Shown piece by piece: positions 55,964 through 63,612 of a stretch of DNA of 64,000 nt; the stretch's first letter is position 1; each line of letters opens with the position of its first letter. Position numbers and translations under genes: made by a program. Source of the DNA: WTKG01 sp963735005 (lineage in GTDB: Bacteria; Actinomycetota; Actinomycetes; Actinomycetales; Demequinaceae); the NCBI GenBank assembly GCA_963735005.1, contig CAVTJA010000006.1, forward strand, positions 225,851-289,850. Reading direction: 5' to 3'. The notes beneath the pieces are model-generated. The model worked only from the letters and a program-made list of their open reading frames with translations, was not told the DNA's origin and did not search any database.

Positions 55964-56467
55964 TCGGGACGCGCGTCCGCATGCGGGAAAATCGTCGCGA
56001 GCTTCTCGTACTGCTTTCGCAGTAGCGGATAGCCGTATTCACGTTTCACCTGGTCGAGCGCGAGCAAGTGTCGTTCCACCACATCCGCCGGCTTAGGCGC
56101 GCCAGCCTTCACCGAGACGCCGACCCCGGGCACGAGATGATCGAGAGTGGCCGCTGCCTGGTTGCGGATGTCGCGACCTTTCGCTTCCTTGGACCCGCGA
56201 TAGAGGTCGACGATCGACCCTCACGCGCGATCCTAGCCTCGCGCGGCGGTCGATATCCACCGGATCCACGACGCGACTCGCTTCGCGGAATCGTCGCGCG
56301 GCGACGAGGGAATCGAAGTCTCCGTCGTGGCCGGGCGTCACCTTGAGTTTGTCGATGGCGACTAGCGTGGCGTTCGCAATCGCCGCGGCATTCGTGGTCT
56401 TGGAGCGCGACCTCGAGTTGCGAAACAGTAAGACGAGAACGAGACCGAGTACTGCGGCAAACTCCAT
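55928..56467 (-). pseudogene. N-terminal part of the large repeat protein, split over two further frames
   Basis: 56467 to about 56222 encodes MEFAAVLGLVLVLLFRNSRSR, one membrane helix, then NATLVAIDKLKVTPGHDGDFDSLVAARRFREASRVVDP. At about 56220 an extra base shifts frame. The next stretch reads GSIVDLYRGSKEAKGRDIRNQAA, LDHLVPGVGVSVKAGAPKPADVVERHLLALDQVKREYGYPLLRK and EWLLAAAFAASRA. At about 55928 a missing base shifts frame into the main 790-residue reading. Joined, it gives one continuous protein. Two indels in one gene in otherwise clean coding sequence suggest assembly error. Confidence 0.7.
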
Positions 56468-56533
56468 GGCAGAGAAGCCTACCTAGGCGCCGCGCAACCC
56501 GCCTGTCGACACGTGACCCACGGCCGCGACGGC

Positions 56534-57016
56534 CTAAGCCGGGTCCGTGACGTCCGCGACCTGGGCCGCCGTCGCCGCGATCAGGTCCGGCGCGGCGAGC
56601 GTCGCCGACACCCCATGCGCTCCCCCGCCGATGCTCACGGGCTCGGCGCGCTCGACGATCAGGGCGTCCGCGATCACGGGCCAGGCGTGGGTGGCGCCGA
56701 AAGGCGTGATCGTGCCGCGCTCGTAGCCCGTGACGTCGCGGGCAGTCTCGGCGTTCGGCATCGACAGCCGCGAGACGCCAAGCAGCGCGCGTAACTTGGG
56801 CCACGAGATCTGGCGGTCGCCGGGGACGAGGACGAACAGGAAGTCGTCGTCGGCGCGGCGCACCACGATGGTCTTGAGCACCTGGCGGGGGGCGACGCCG
56901 CGCGCCGCGGCCGCCTCCTCGAGCGAGTTGACGCGGCCGTGCCGGGCGGCGGTGTGCGGCACGCCCGCGGCCGCGAGCGCGTCGAGGGCGCGCGTGGATT
57001 CGGGCGCGTTGGTCAT
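56534..57016 (-). CDS. YbaK/prolyl-tRNA deacylase-family protein
   Basis: 160 residues. The YbaK fold is seen in VPHTAARHGRVNSLEEAAAARGVAPRQVLKTIVVR (Lys of VLKTIVV is the active-site Lys), FLFVLVPGDRQISWPKLR and GYERGTITPFGA. Members remove wrongly attached amino acids (Cys, Ala or Ser) from tRNA-Pro and others in trans. No synthetase is fused or adjacent. Divergent from sseB with a 42-base gap. Confidence 0.9.
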   Translation of the reverse strand: MTNAPESTRALDALAAAGVPHTAARHGRVNSLEEAAAARGVAPRQVLKTIVVRRADDDFLFVLVPGDRQISWPKLRALLGVSRLSMPNAETARDVTGYERGTITPFGATHAWPVIADALIVERAEPVSIGGGAHGVSATLAAPDLIAATAAQVADVTDPA

Positions 57017-57058
57017 GCGGTCAGCCTACGTCGGCCCGGCGCGCGATACCGTTTTGCC

Positions 57059-57847
57059 ATGGACGCCGCACCCCCGTTTGACGAGCCGAACGAGCTCGAG
57101 CGCGCGCTCATGGAGGCCGCCAAGGACCCCACCGCGCGCGGCGCGTTCTCGCGCATCCTGCTCGACTCTCGCGTGCTGGTGATTGGGCGCGTGCTGCGGC
57201 AAGAGGGCGCCGATCCCGCCGTGACCGCGCAGGCTGGCGACCAGGTGTCGCTGTACCACGGCACCACGGACGACGGCCGCGAGTGCGTGCCGTTCTACTC
57301 GTCGGCGCGGGTGCTCGCGTCGGTCGCGCCCGACGCGTCGCCGTACCTCGAGATGCGCGTGCGCGACCTCTTCACGATGACCCGCGGCGAGACGCTGATG
57401 CTGAACCTTGGCGCGCCGTGGGGCAAGGAGTTCACGCCGCGCGAGGTGGAGCAGCTGCTCGACCACGGGTGGGCCGGGGACCAGATCGTCAACGACCGCC
57501 CACGCCAGGTGCGCCTCGGGCTGCCCACGGACGAGCCGACCGCGCTCATCGCCGGGCTCGTGACCGTGCTGAAGCGGCACCCGCAAGTGGCCCGCGCGTA
57601 CTTGGGGATGATCCAGTACAAGGACGACCCTGTGGTCCCCGGGGTGACGGACGCGCATCTGATCATCGGCGTCGAGGGGACGGGCTCGGGCGACCCACGC
57701 GCGGCGGTGCAGGACATCGGCCCGGTCGCGGCGGAGCTTGCGCCCGGGCGCCCCACCGACTTTGTGGTCGTGGAAGAGGGCGACGAGGGCGTGGCCGGCT
57801 GGCTGCGCGCCGAGGGCATCACGATCTACGAAAAGGACGGGGCGTAG
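57059..57847 (+). CDS. sseB: SseB family protein
   Basis: 262 residues. N-terminal SseB domain (10-135: NELERALMEAAKDPTARGAF, VLVIGRVL, FYSSARVLASV, GETLMLNLGAPWGKEFTP) and C-terminal SseB_C domain (140-262: VRLGLPTDEPTALIAGLVTVLKRHPQVARAYL). E. coli SseB is linked to serine sensitivity and rhodanese regulation; its mechanism is not known. The ATG at 57059 is the natural start; the open frame upstream overlaps the ybaK promoter. Confidence 0.88.
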   Translation: MDAAPPFDEPNELERALMEAAKDPTARGAFSRILLDSRVLVIGRVLRQEGADPAVTAQAGDQVSLYHGTTDDGRECVPFYSSARVLASVAPDASPYLEMRVRDLFTMTRGETLMLNLGAPWGKEFTPREVEQLLDHGWAGDQIVNDRPRQVRLGLPTDEPTALIAGLVTVLKRHPQVARAYLGMIQYKDDPVVPGVTDAHLIIGVEGTGSGDPRAAVQDIGPVAAELAPGRPTDFVVVEEGDEGVAGWLRAEGITIYEKDGA

Positions 57848-57997
57848 GTCCCACGCGGGCGCCGTGACCAAAACGTAACCGCGCCGCCTCTAGCGCGCAC
57901 CCGCCGCACGCGAGTAACGTCCCGTGCTTGTGCGCTCATTGCGGGCGCACCCGGGCACCCCGCCCACGCAGTACCGAGCAGTCGAGAGGAGTCAGTC

Positions 57998-58135
57998 GTG
58001 ACGAACGCGTATACCGCCGCCACGCTGCGCTCCCTCCTGCCATCGAATCAGGATCAGCGCGGCTTTGCGCTACCCAGGTTCGGCTCCGTCGAGTCCCCCG
58101 AACAGGGCCTCGACCAGCTCAGCCGATTGAGCTAG
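57998..58135 (+). CDS. small ORF (45 residues) upstream of rtcB
   Basis: GTG at 57998 preceded by GAGAGGAG nine bases upstream, stop TAG at 58133. The predicted peptide starts MTNAYTAATLRSLLPSNQDQ and ends GLDQLSRLS. It uses CGC, AGG and CGA for Arg, unlike rtcB. Followed by a CCCGCC-ACCG-GGCGGG hairpin at 58147-58162. It could be a small protein or a leader ORF controlling rtcB. No homologue recognised. Confidence 0.45.
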   Translation: MTNAYTAATLRSLLPSNQDQRGFALPRFGSVESPEQGLDQLSRLS

Positions 58136-58348
58136 CGCAGCGACGACCCGCCACCGGGCGGGACCCAGCCACGCCACCACTGTGCGGACACGACCGTCCG
58201 CCGTGCGTCGCATCGTCCCTGCGCGAGGCCCAAGGCCAAGCCCCAGACACGACGTACTCCCGTGCGCGCGCACGCCTGCTCGCCGCGGAACCGGCGCCCG
58301 CCATCCGGCGGCCGCCACACGCAACACACACACCAGAAAGGAAAACTC
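58136..58348 (+). other. 213-base leader between small ORF and rtcB
   Basis: No ORF with codon bias that I trust. It has the GC-rich hairpin at 58147-58162, several CGCG stretches and, next to rtcB, AGAAAGGAAA as ribosome site. It could hold the rtcB promoter or a regulatory RNA; I see no tRNA or known riboswitch. Confidence 0.4.
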
Positions 58349-59539
58349 ATGGAGAAGCTGAACGCTCGGCTTCTGAACTGGGCATCCATCTTGGATCCCC
58401 AGACCAAGGAGCAGGCGATCACGACGTCGTCCATGCCGTTCATCTACCCGCACCTGGCGCTCATGCCCGATGCCCACCTGGGCAAGGGCGCGACCGTCGG
58501 GTCCGTCATCCCTACCCTGGGGGCCGTTATTCCGGCCGCCGTGGGTGTGGACATCGGTTGCGGCATGATCGCGGTGCGGAGCCAGTTCACGCGGGCCGAC
58601 CTCGCGGGCAAGGACCTTGCCGAGCTGCGGACGCAGATCGAGCGGTCCATCCCCCTGAGCGCCGGCGGCAAGAACCAGAAGATTCGGGACACCGCTCAGG
58701 TGCGGATCGACGCCCTTGAGGCGGCGGCCACGCCGGAGCAGCTGAAGCGGATCGACGGCCTTGCGCGGTTGTGGCGGCACCAGCTGGGCTCGCTCGGAAG
58801 CGGCAACCACTTCATTGAGGTGACCGCGGACGAGACGGACCGGATCTGGTTCTTCCTGCACTCGGGTAGCCGGGGCGTGGGAAACCGGATCGCGCAGTTC
58901 CACATCGCGGTCGCGCACGGCGGTGATGAAGCGGTACTGGATTGCGCTCCGGACCGGGACCTCGCGTACCTCGTGGAGGGCACGCCCGAGTTCGACGAGT
59001 ACATCGCCGACCTCACGTGGGCGCAGGCGTTCGCGCTTGCAAACCGGGAGGAAATGATGGACCGGGTTGTGGACCAGTTCGAGCGGTGGATGTCTGCCGC
59101 GACGGGCCAGGCGGTGACGGTTGACGAGGAGACGCGGATCAACTGCCACCACAACTTCACCCAGCAGGAGAACCACTGGGGGAAGGACGTCTGGCTGTCG
59201 CGGAAGGGCGCCATCTCTGCCCGGGAGGGCGAATGGGGTCTGATCCCCGGCTCGATGGGCACGGCGTCGTACGTGGTGCAGGGCCTCGGCAACGCCGTGG
59301 CGCTGAACTCGTCGCCGCACGGCGCTGGCCGGATGTTCTCGCGGTCCGCGGCACGGCGGAACTTCACTGGGGACGACCTTCGGGCGTCCATGGTGGGCAT
59401 CGAGTACCGGGATTCCGACGCGTTCATTGACGAGATCCCGGCGGCGTACAAGGACATCGACCAGGTCATGGCGGACGCCAGCGACCTGGTGGAGATCCGG
59501 CACACGCTGCGGCAGCTCGTCAACGTGAAGGGCGACTGA
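58349..59539 (+). CDS. rtcB: RNA-splicing/repair ligase RtcB
   Basis: 396 residues. RtcB joins RNA 3'-phosphate (or 2',3'-cyclic phosphate) and 5'-OH ends with GTP and Mn. Features: MPDAHLGKGATVGSVIPTLG, DIGCGMIAVRS (metal Cys), GNHFIEV, FLHSGSRGVGNRI, NCHHNFTQQENH (metal His, guanylate-site region) and NSSPHGAGRMFSRSAA (His region). The ATG at 58349 has AAAGGA upstream; the longer open frame from 58262 is not needed. Codon use is odd: all 28 arginines are CGG, whereas neighbours use mostly CGC. This suggests acquired or specially selected coding. No RtcA/RtcR or archease nearby. Followed after 14 bases by a palindromic repeat. Confidence 0.95.
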   Translation: MEKLNARLLNWASILDPQTKEQAITTSSMPFIYPHLALMPDAHLGKGATVGSVIPTLGAVIPAAVGVDIGCGMIAVRSQFTRADLAGKDLAELRTQIERSIPLSAGGKNQKIRDTAQVRIDALEAAATPEQLKRIDGLARLWRHQLGSLGSGNHFIEVTADETDRIWFFLHSGSRGVGNRIAQFHIAVAHGGDEAVLDCAPDRDLAYLVEGTPEFDEYIADLTWAQAFALANREEMMDRVVDQFERWMSAATGQAVTVDEETRINCHHNFTQQENHWGKDVWLSRKGAISAREGEWGLIPGSMGTASYVVQGLGNAVALNSSPHGAGRMFSRSAARRNFTGDDLRASMVGIEYRDSDAFIDEIPAAYKDIDQVMADASDLVEIRHTLRQLVNVKGD

Positions 59540-59552
59540 CGTACGTCGTCTG

Positions 59553-59595
59553 GGCTCTCCATACCACTGTGGGATTCGCAGCGGTATGGAGAGCC
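59553..59595 (+). repeat. palindromic intergenic repeat, copy 1
   Basis: Inverted repeat starting 13 bases after the rtcB stop: arms GGCTCTCCATACCACTG (59553-59569) and CAGCGGTATGGAGAGCC (59579-59595) with one mismatch. With the loop bases it folds to CTGTG-GGATT-CGCAG at the tip. A second copy in the same orientation is at 61433-61471. It may act as an rtcB terminator or RNA end element. Confidence 0.85.
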
Positions 59596-59696
59596 GTGAA
59601 GATGTGGCGGCGCGGTTTGCGATGAGCCGCGCCGTCGCTTGGCGCTGGCGCGTCGGCCCTGCAGGGGTCAGCGCGTCAGCGCCCCACCGAGGAGAG

Positions 59697-59726
59697 GGCC
59701 GCCCCGGCAATCCGGCCGGGGCGGCC
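59697..59726. terminator. GC-rich hairpin downstream of rtcB
   Basis: Perfect 11-base-pair stem GGCCGCCCCGG / CCGGGGCGGCC with an 8-base loop. It sits between rtcB and the convergent lipoprotein gene. No U-run. Probably a strong factor-independent-like or pausing terminator; the rest of 59540-59801 shows no convincing gene. Confidence 0.6.
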
Positions 59727-59801
59727 AGCGTGCGTTACGGCGTCCCATCCCGTACGCCCGGCGCCCCGCCGCGTCGGCGCGACGTACCCGCCGCGTCGGC
59801 G

Positions 59802-60455
59802 CTAGGAAATTGAGTCGTACGCGTCGTTCGTCCACGCGACGATGTCCTCGAGCGCGTAGTCCGCGAGGGATGCCCCGCCGCCGAACAGCAGCCGCACGGT
59901 CAACCCGTCGGCGGACTTCTGGCAGGTCGAGACCATGTAGTCCTCGTCGACGATGTCGTGATCGAGCGTGAAGGTACCGTCCGTCATCAGCAGGCAGTCG
60001 ACGCCGTCGACCGTCACAACCTTTTGCGAGGACCGCTGGCCGGTGCGCTGCTCCCACGTGTCGCCGCCGTAGACCGTCCACAGCCCAGGTGAGTCCGCGC
60101 GGACCGCGAACACCTCGGCCTGAGTGACGAACCCTCCAACTGCGTACGGCGCTGCGGCCGCCGCGGCACCGCCATACGCGGCGGAGATCCTGGCCGCGAA
60201 CTCGTCGGCGATCGCGAGTTGCGGTTCACCGTTCTTGTGACACTTCGCCAGAACCTCTGGGTCAGTGACGGTTGCGTCGCACTCGCCGTCGTACGACAAC
60301 AGGTCGCCCACGTGGTCGGGAAGTGTCACTTCGCGGGTGTCGACCTCCGGTGCCGACGGACTCGGCGTTGAGCACGCCGCCAAGGCAAATGCCGCGAGCG
60401 TGCCTGCGGCGAGCGCGGCCAAACGGCGGGTGGAAGAAACGTGCGTCGTGCTCAT
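59802..60455 (-). CDS. lipoprotein, unknown
   Basis: 217 residues. Signal with lipobox ALAAC (Cys28), short Ser/Pro linker, then an alpha/beta domain with Cys pairs (GECDATV, AKCHKNG, VDCLLMT, STCQKSA). No family recognised. Its Cys pattern suggests two disulfides. Convergent with rtcB and divergent from the MBL gene (128-base gap). Confidence 0.75.
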   Translation of the reverse strand: MSTTHVSSTRRLAALAAGTLAAFALAACSTPSPSAPEVDTREVTLPDHVGDLLSYDGECDATVTDPEVLAKCHKNGEPQLAIADEFAARISAAYGGAAAAAAPYAVGGFVTQAEVFAVRADSPGLWTVYGGDTWEQRTGQRSSQKVVTVDGVDCLLMTDGTFTLDHDIVDEDYMVSTCQKSADGLTVRLLFGGGASLADYALEDIVAWTNDAYDSIS

Positions 60456-60583
60456 AACGGTGAGACCCCTCTGCGTGAATAGCGACCGTCTTGGCGCGCA
60501 CCACAGCGCGCGCCTTGGCCGGATTTGTTCGTCTGGCCGACCCTACCAGCGGCAGACTCCGGCGCGCCCGGTAACGTGGCGCC

Positions 60584-61378
60584 ATGGAATCTTCCCTCGC
60601 CCCCGTAACCCTCACGCACCTTGGCGGCCCCACCGTCGTCATCGACTACGCAGGGCTGCGCATCGTCAGCGATCCCGCCTTTGACCCAGCCGGCAGCAGG
60701 TACAAGGTCAGCGGGCTACTGCCACTGACCAAGACCACGGACCCTGCGATCGCGGCAGACAAGCTAGGCAAGGTTGACGTGGTGCTGATCTCACACGACA
60801 CCCACGCGGATAATTACGACGCCGCGGGACGCGAACTCACGGCGCGCGTCGCGGCGGCTGGCGGCGCGGTGATCACCAACGGAGCCGCGCTGCGCGCGCT
60901 CGACGCGGCCATCCGGCTGGTGCCGTGGGCCTCGACCAAAGTTGAGGCGCCGGGCGATGTCACGGTGACCGTCACGGGCGCACCCGCCCGCCACGCGCAC
61001 GGGCCGGTCGCGCTGATCGCCGGCCCGGTGACGGGGTTCATCCTCGAGGCGCCCGGCCACCCCACTGTGTACTTGAGCGGCGACAACATCTCGGCCAAGG
61101 CAACCGCCCGCGTCGCGGCACGTTACCGCCCCGACGTCGCGATCATGCATGCGGGCCTACCGCGATTCGCCGCGACAGGCCCCATCCCCTTCTGCATGAC
61201 CGCGGCGCAGGTGGCCGACGCGGTGGTCACTCTTGGAACGCCGCGCACCTTGGTGGTGCACTCGGACGGCTGGAACCACTTCCGCGAGACGGAGGCCGAC
61301 GTTGCCGCGGCGTTCGCTTCCGGGCCGCTGGCGAAGGCGCGCATCGCGGCGCCGCTGGGCAAGGCCGTCACGGTCTAG
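60584..61378 (+). CDS. MBL-fold metal-dependent hydrolase (UlaG-like)
   Basis: 264 residues. LTHLGGPTVVIDYAGLRIVSDPAFD at the start, SHDTHADN (72-79) in place of the usual HxHxDH, a middle His in PARHAHGPVAL, YLSGDN (Asp) and VVHSDGWNHF near the end. The first metal His is replaced by the S-H-D-T-H-A-D order, which is common in this UlaG-like branch. The substrate is unknown. ATG at 60584 has no strong ribosome site, possibly leaderless. Confidence 0.85.
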   Translation: MESSLAPVTLTHLGGPTVVIDYAGLRIVSDPAFDPAGSRYKVSGLLPLTKTTDPAIAADKLGKVDVVLISHDTHADNYDAAGRELTARVAAAGGAVITNGAALRALDAAIRLVPWASTKVEAPGDVTVTVTGAPARHAHGPVALIAGPVTGFILEAPGHPTVYLSGDNISAKATARVAARYRPDVAIMHAGLPRFAATGPIPFCMTAAQVADAVVTLGTPRTLVVHSDGWNHFRETEADVAAAFASGPLAKARIAAPLGKAVTV

Positions 61379-61432
61379 GACCGAGTCAAGGGGCGGCCGC
61401 GGCCGCGCGCCGTGGGCGTAAGCGTTCCGGAC

Positions 61433-61471
61433 GCTCCATACCACTGTGGGATTCACAGCGGTATGGACAGC
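61433..61471 (+). repeat. palindromic intergenic repeat, copy 2
   Basis: Second copy of the element at 59553, same orientation, 54 bases after the MBL stop. It shares CCATACCACTGTGGGATTC and CAGCGGTATGG with copy 1. At the tip it reads CTGTG-GGATT-CACAG: T-G in copy 1 becomes T-A here, so pairing is kept. The outer stem is weaker (one C-C mismatch). Confidence 0.85.
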
Positions 61472-61569
61472 CCAGACGGCACATGGCCGCCACATGGGCG
61501 TGCTCGGCGCGTTGCGGCTCGCGGGCGTGAAGGCGAGCGCTGCACAGATTCGCGTGGCAATCTAGTCTC

Positions 61570-62424
61570 ATGGACTGGTTGACTTCGATCTTCGCGGGCG
61601 GCGTGACGTTCACGGCCGTGCTGACCGTGTGGCTCATCGTGTTCTGGACCATCCTGTTCCCGATCCTGTTCATCGTTGGTGTGACGTACGTTCGCCAGAT
61701 GCGGCGCGAGATTGAGGACATGAGCGACGCGATGCAGACGATGGCGCGTCAGTTTGAGAACTCGCAGCGCGCCGATGCGCCCGCGCCCCCGCCGGCCGGG
61801 CTCGGCGAGGCGGCCGGGCTTGGGGAGGCGGCCGCGCCTCCCGAGCGGTTGCCACTCTTCGCGCCGACGGAGGAAACGCCTGCGCCAGCGATTCCGTTCG
61901 AACCGACCCAGGCGGCCCCCAAGCGCACGACGATGCCCGCGGCCGTCCTCCCGCACGCCGAGCCCGCCGCCGAGGAGCCGGCCTTCGCACCGCCTGCGCC
62001 GGAGGATTCCGCGCCGCCCGCGCCGCCCGCGGCACCAGCGCCTCAAGCACCGCCCGCGCCTGAGGACGCACCGCACGACGCTCCACCGCCACCTGCACCT
62101 GAGGACGCACCGCACGACGCTCCGCCGCCAGCGCCTCAGCACCGCCAGCGCCTCAAGCACCGCCAGCGCCTCAAGCACCGCCCGCACCGGAACCCGCACC
62201 TGCCGACGCTCCGCGCGAAACCGAGCAACCGCCGTCTGGTCAGACCGGGCCGTTCCCCTTCCCGTTCCCGCCCGCGCCGTCGTCGTCCTGACGCGTCCTG
62301 CGCGGGGCTACGTCAGCGAGACGCGCCGCGGTCGAGCAACCCGCGTGCCATCTCCCCGATCGCCTCGCCGCGTGAGATTGCGCGCGACGGCGGCTGCGTG
62401 ATGACGGGGATGCCGTTGCGCTGA
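61570..62424 (+). CDS. membrane protein with Pro/Ala-rich cytoplasmic tail, likely frameshifted near 62138
   Basis: As read, 284 residues. One long hydrophobic hairpin (5-42), a coiled segment VRQMRREIEDMSDAMQTMARQFE (42-64), then a Pro/Ala/Glu tail with repeats of PAPEDAPHDAPPP. At about 62138, CCTCA-GCACC lacks the A present in two downstream copies of CCTCAAGCACC. After that point the other frame continues APPAPQAPPAPEPAPADAP and ends TGPFPFPFPPAPSSS at a stop at 62291, a far more natural tail than the Arg-rich reading. Restored length is about 240 residues. Function unknown. Confidence 0.7.
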   Translation: MDWLTSIFAGGVTFTAVLTVWLIVFWTILFPILFIVGVTYVRQMRREIEDMSDAMQTMARQFENSQRADAPAPPPAGLGEAAGLGEAAAPPERLPLFAPTEETPAPAIPFEPTQAAPKRTTMPAAVLPHAEPAAEEPAFAPPAPEDSAPPAPPAAPAPQAPPAPEDAPHDAPPPPAPEDAPHDAPPPAPQHRQRLKHRQRLKHRPHRNPHLPTLRAKPSNRRLVRPGRSPSRSRPRRRRPDASCAGLRQRDAPRSSNPRAISPIASPREIARDGGCVMTGMPLR

Positions 62425-63185
62425 GCGAGCTCCATGATGGCGGTCCCGACGCCGGGCTTCGAGGTCGCGATCAGCACCGCGAACAGGCCCAGCGGCACCT
62501 CTTTGCTGGTGCGGCGGCGGCGGAAGTTGACGGCGATCGGGATGGGCTCGCCGGTGAGGTCGTCGGCGTCGGTGAAGCCAGCCGCGACCGCCAGGCAGAT
62601 GGTGGCGAGCACGTTCACCGACCAGCGCATCAGGCGCTTGCGCCCGGGGAACCGCGCCCCCCTGAAGTTGAGTCGCTCGACGGCGACGTCCGCGGTCCAC
62701 GTGGAGATCGCGTCGGCCGCGGAGCCGAACGTGACGCCCGTGACCTGCGCCCACGGCATCTGCTTGCCGTCCACCTCGATCGCATCCCCTGACACCCCGA
62801 TGGACCCAAACCGGTCAAGCCACCGCACGGCCCGGTGCACCCGCCGCGGCACGCCCGGCATTCCGGCGAGGAACTCGCCAAACCCGATGCGCCACGGCGT
62901 GAGCGTTGGCGTGGCGGGGCTCCCGACCTCCTCGAGCCGCGCCGGGACCCGCAGCACTATCGCACCCAGAGCCTTGGTGGCGTCGCCCAACGCCCCACTG
63001 ACGACGTCGGGCATCGCCTGCGCCGCATCCTGGATCGCCGCGCCGGTGGAGTCGAGGCCGCCGCGCACACGCGCCGTCGCCCGGGTGAAGGCGCGGCGGG
63101 TGCGCGAGCCGCCCAGGTCCGTCGGCGGCTGTGGGTCTGCTGCTTTGGCTGCGCGGGGGCGGCGATCCTCAGGTACGGCGCTCAT
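62313..63185 (-). CDS. conserved hypothetical protein with two hydrophobic stretches
   Basis: 290 residues. Basic, Pro-rich N-terminus (1-45), then WRIGFGEFLAGMPGVPRRVHRAVRWLDRFGSIGVSGDAIEVDGKQMPWAQVTGV, which looks like a membrane-associated PH-like beta unit, a helix MRWSVNVLATICLAVAAG (about 185-203) and a C-terminal alpha/beta stretch with GIPVITQPPSRAI. No family recognised. Overlaps nothing; the stop is 21 bases from the restored end of the Pro-rich gene on the opposite strand. Confidence 0.7.
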   Translation of the reverse strand: MSAVPEDRRPRAAKAADPQPPTDLGGSRTRRAFTRATARVRGGLDSTGAAIQDAAQAMPDVVSGALGDATKALGAIVLRVPARLEEVGSPATPTLTPWRIGFGEFLAGMPGVPRRVHRAVRWLDRFGSIGVSGDAIEVDGKQMPWAQVTGVTFGSAADAISTWTADVAVERLNFRGARFPGRKRLMRWSVNVLATICLAVAAGFTDADDLTGEPIPIAVNFRRRRTSKEVPLGLFAVLIATSKPGVGTAIMELAQRNGIPVITQPPSRAISRGEAIGEMARGLLDRGASR

Positions 63186-63339
63186 GTGGCTCCTCGAGTG
63201 CTGCGGCGGCGACGCGCGGGGGACGATGCTCGGTGACGCCAGGCTAGCGGCTCGCCAACGCGCACGCTCAGCGGCGCGTCACGAGTCGGCCGCGGCAGAG
63301 CGGGTTGACCGTCTACCCCGCGCGTTCTACCCTTCTACC

Positions 63340-63612
63340 ATGGGCCTCAACATCAAGAACGAGCGCACCGTTCGGCTGGTGCGCGAGCTTGCCGAACGCA
63401 CCGGCCAGAGCCAGACGAGCGCGGTGGAGCAGGCCGTTGCGGCGCGACTTGAGGCGCTAGGAGCCTCCGCCGACGGGGGCGCACGCGAGCGCCGCAACGC
63501 GCGGGCGCGGGCCGTGTTGGCGGAATTGCACGCCACGGTGTCCGATGCCGACCGAGCCGCCGTGCGCGCCGCGCAGCGGGATCTCTACGACGACGCCGGG
63601 CTCCCCCAGTGA
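63340..63612 (+). CDS. vapB: VapB-family antitoxin
   Basis: 90 residues from ATG 63340 (MGLNIKNERTVRLVRELAERTGQSQTSAVEQAV), the classic short N-terminal strand plus two helices of the ribbon-helix-helix/AbrB-like VapB of the mycobacterial Rv0623 group. The C-terminus ends DLYDDAGLPQ, a toxin-binding tail. The stop overlaps the toxin GTG by four bases (GTGA). It should bind the operon's own promoter and neutralise VapC. Confidence 0.9.
   Translation: MGLNIKNERTVRLVRELAERTGQSQTSAVEQAVAARLEALGASADGGARERRNARARAVLAELHATVSDADRAAVRAAQRDLYDDAGLPQ

Noticed and set aside
56109..56804. 231-residue minus-strand frame across the ybaK gene and the broken N-terminus
   Set aside because: Arg-rich shadow; only a short stretch coincides with the broken gene's antisense frames.
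59586..59813. 75-residue open frame on the plus strand after rtcB
   Set aside because: Starts inside the palindromic repeat, runs through the GC hairpin and has Arg/Pro-rich low-quality coding.
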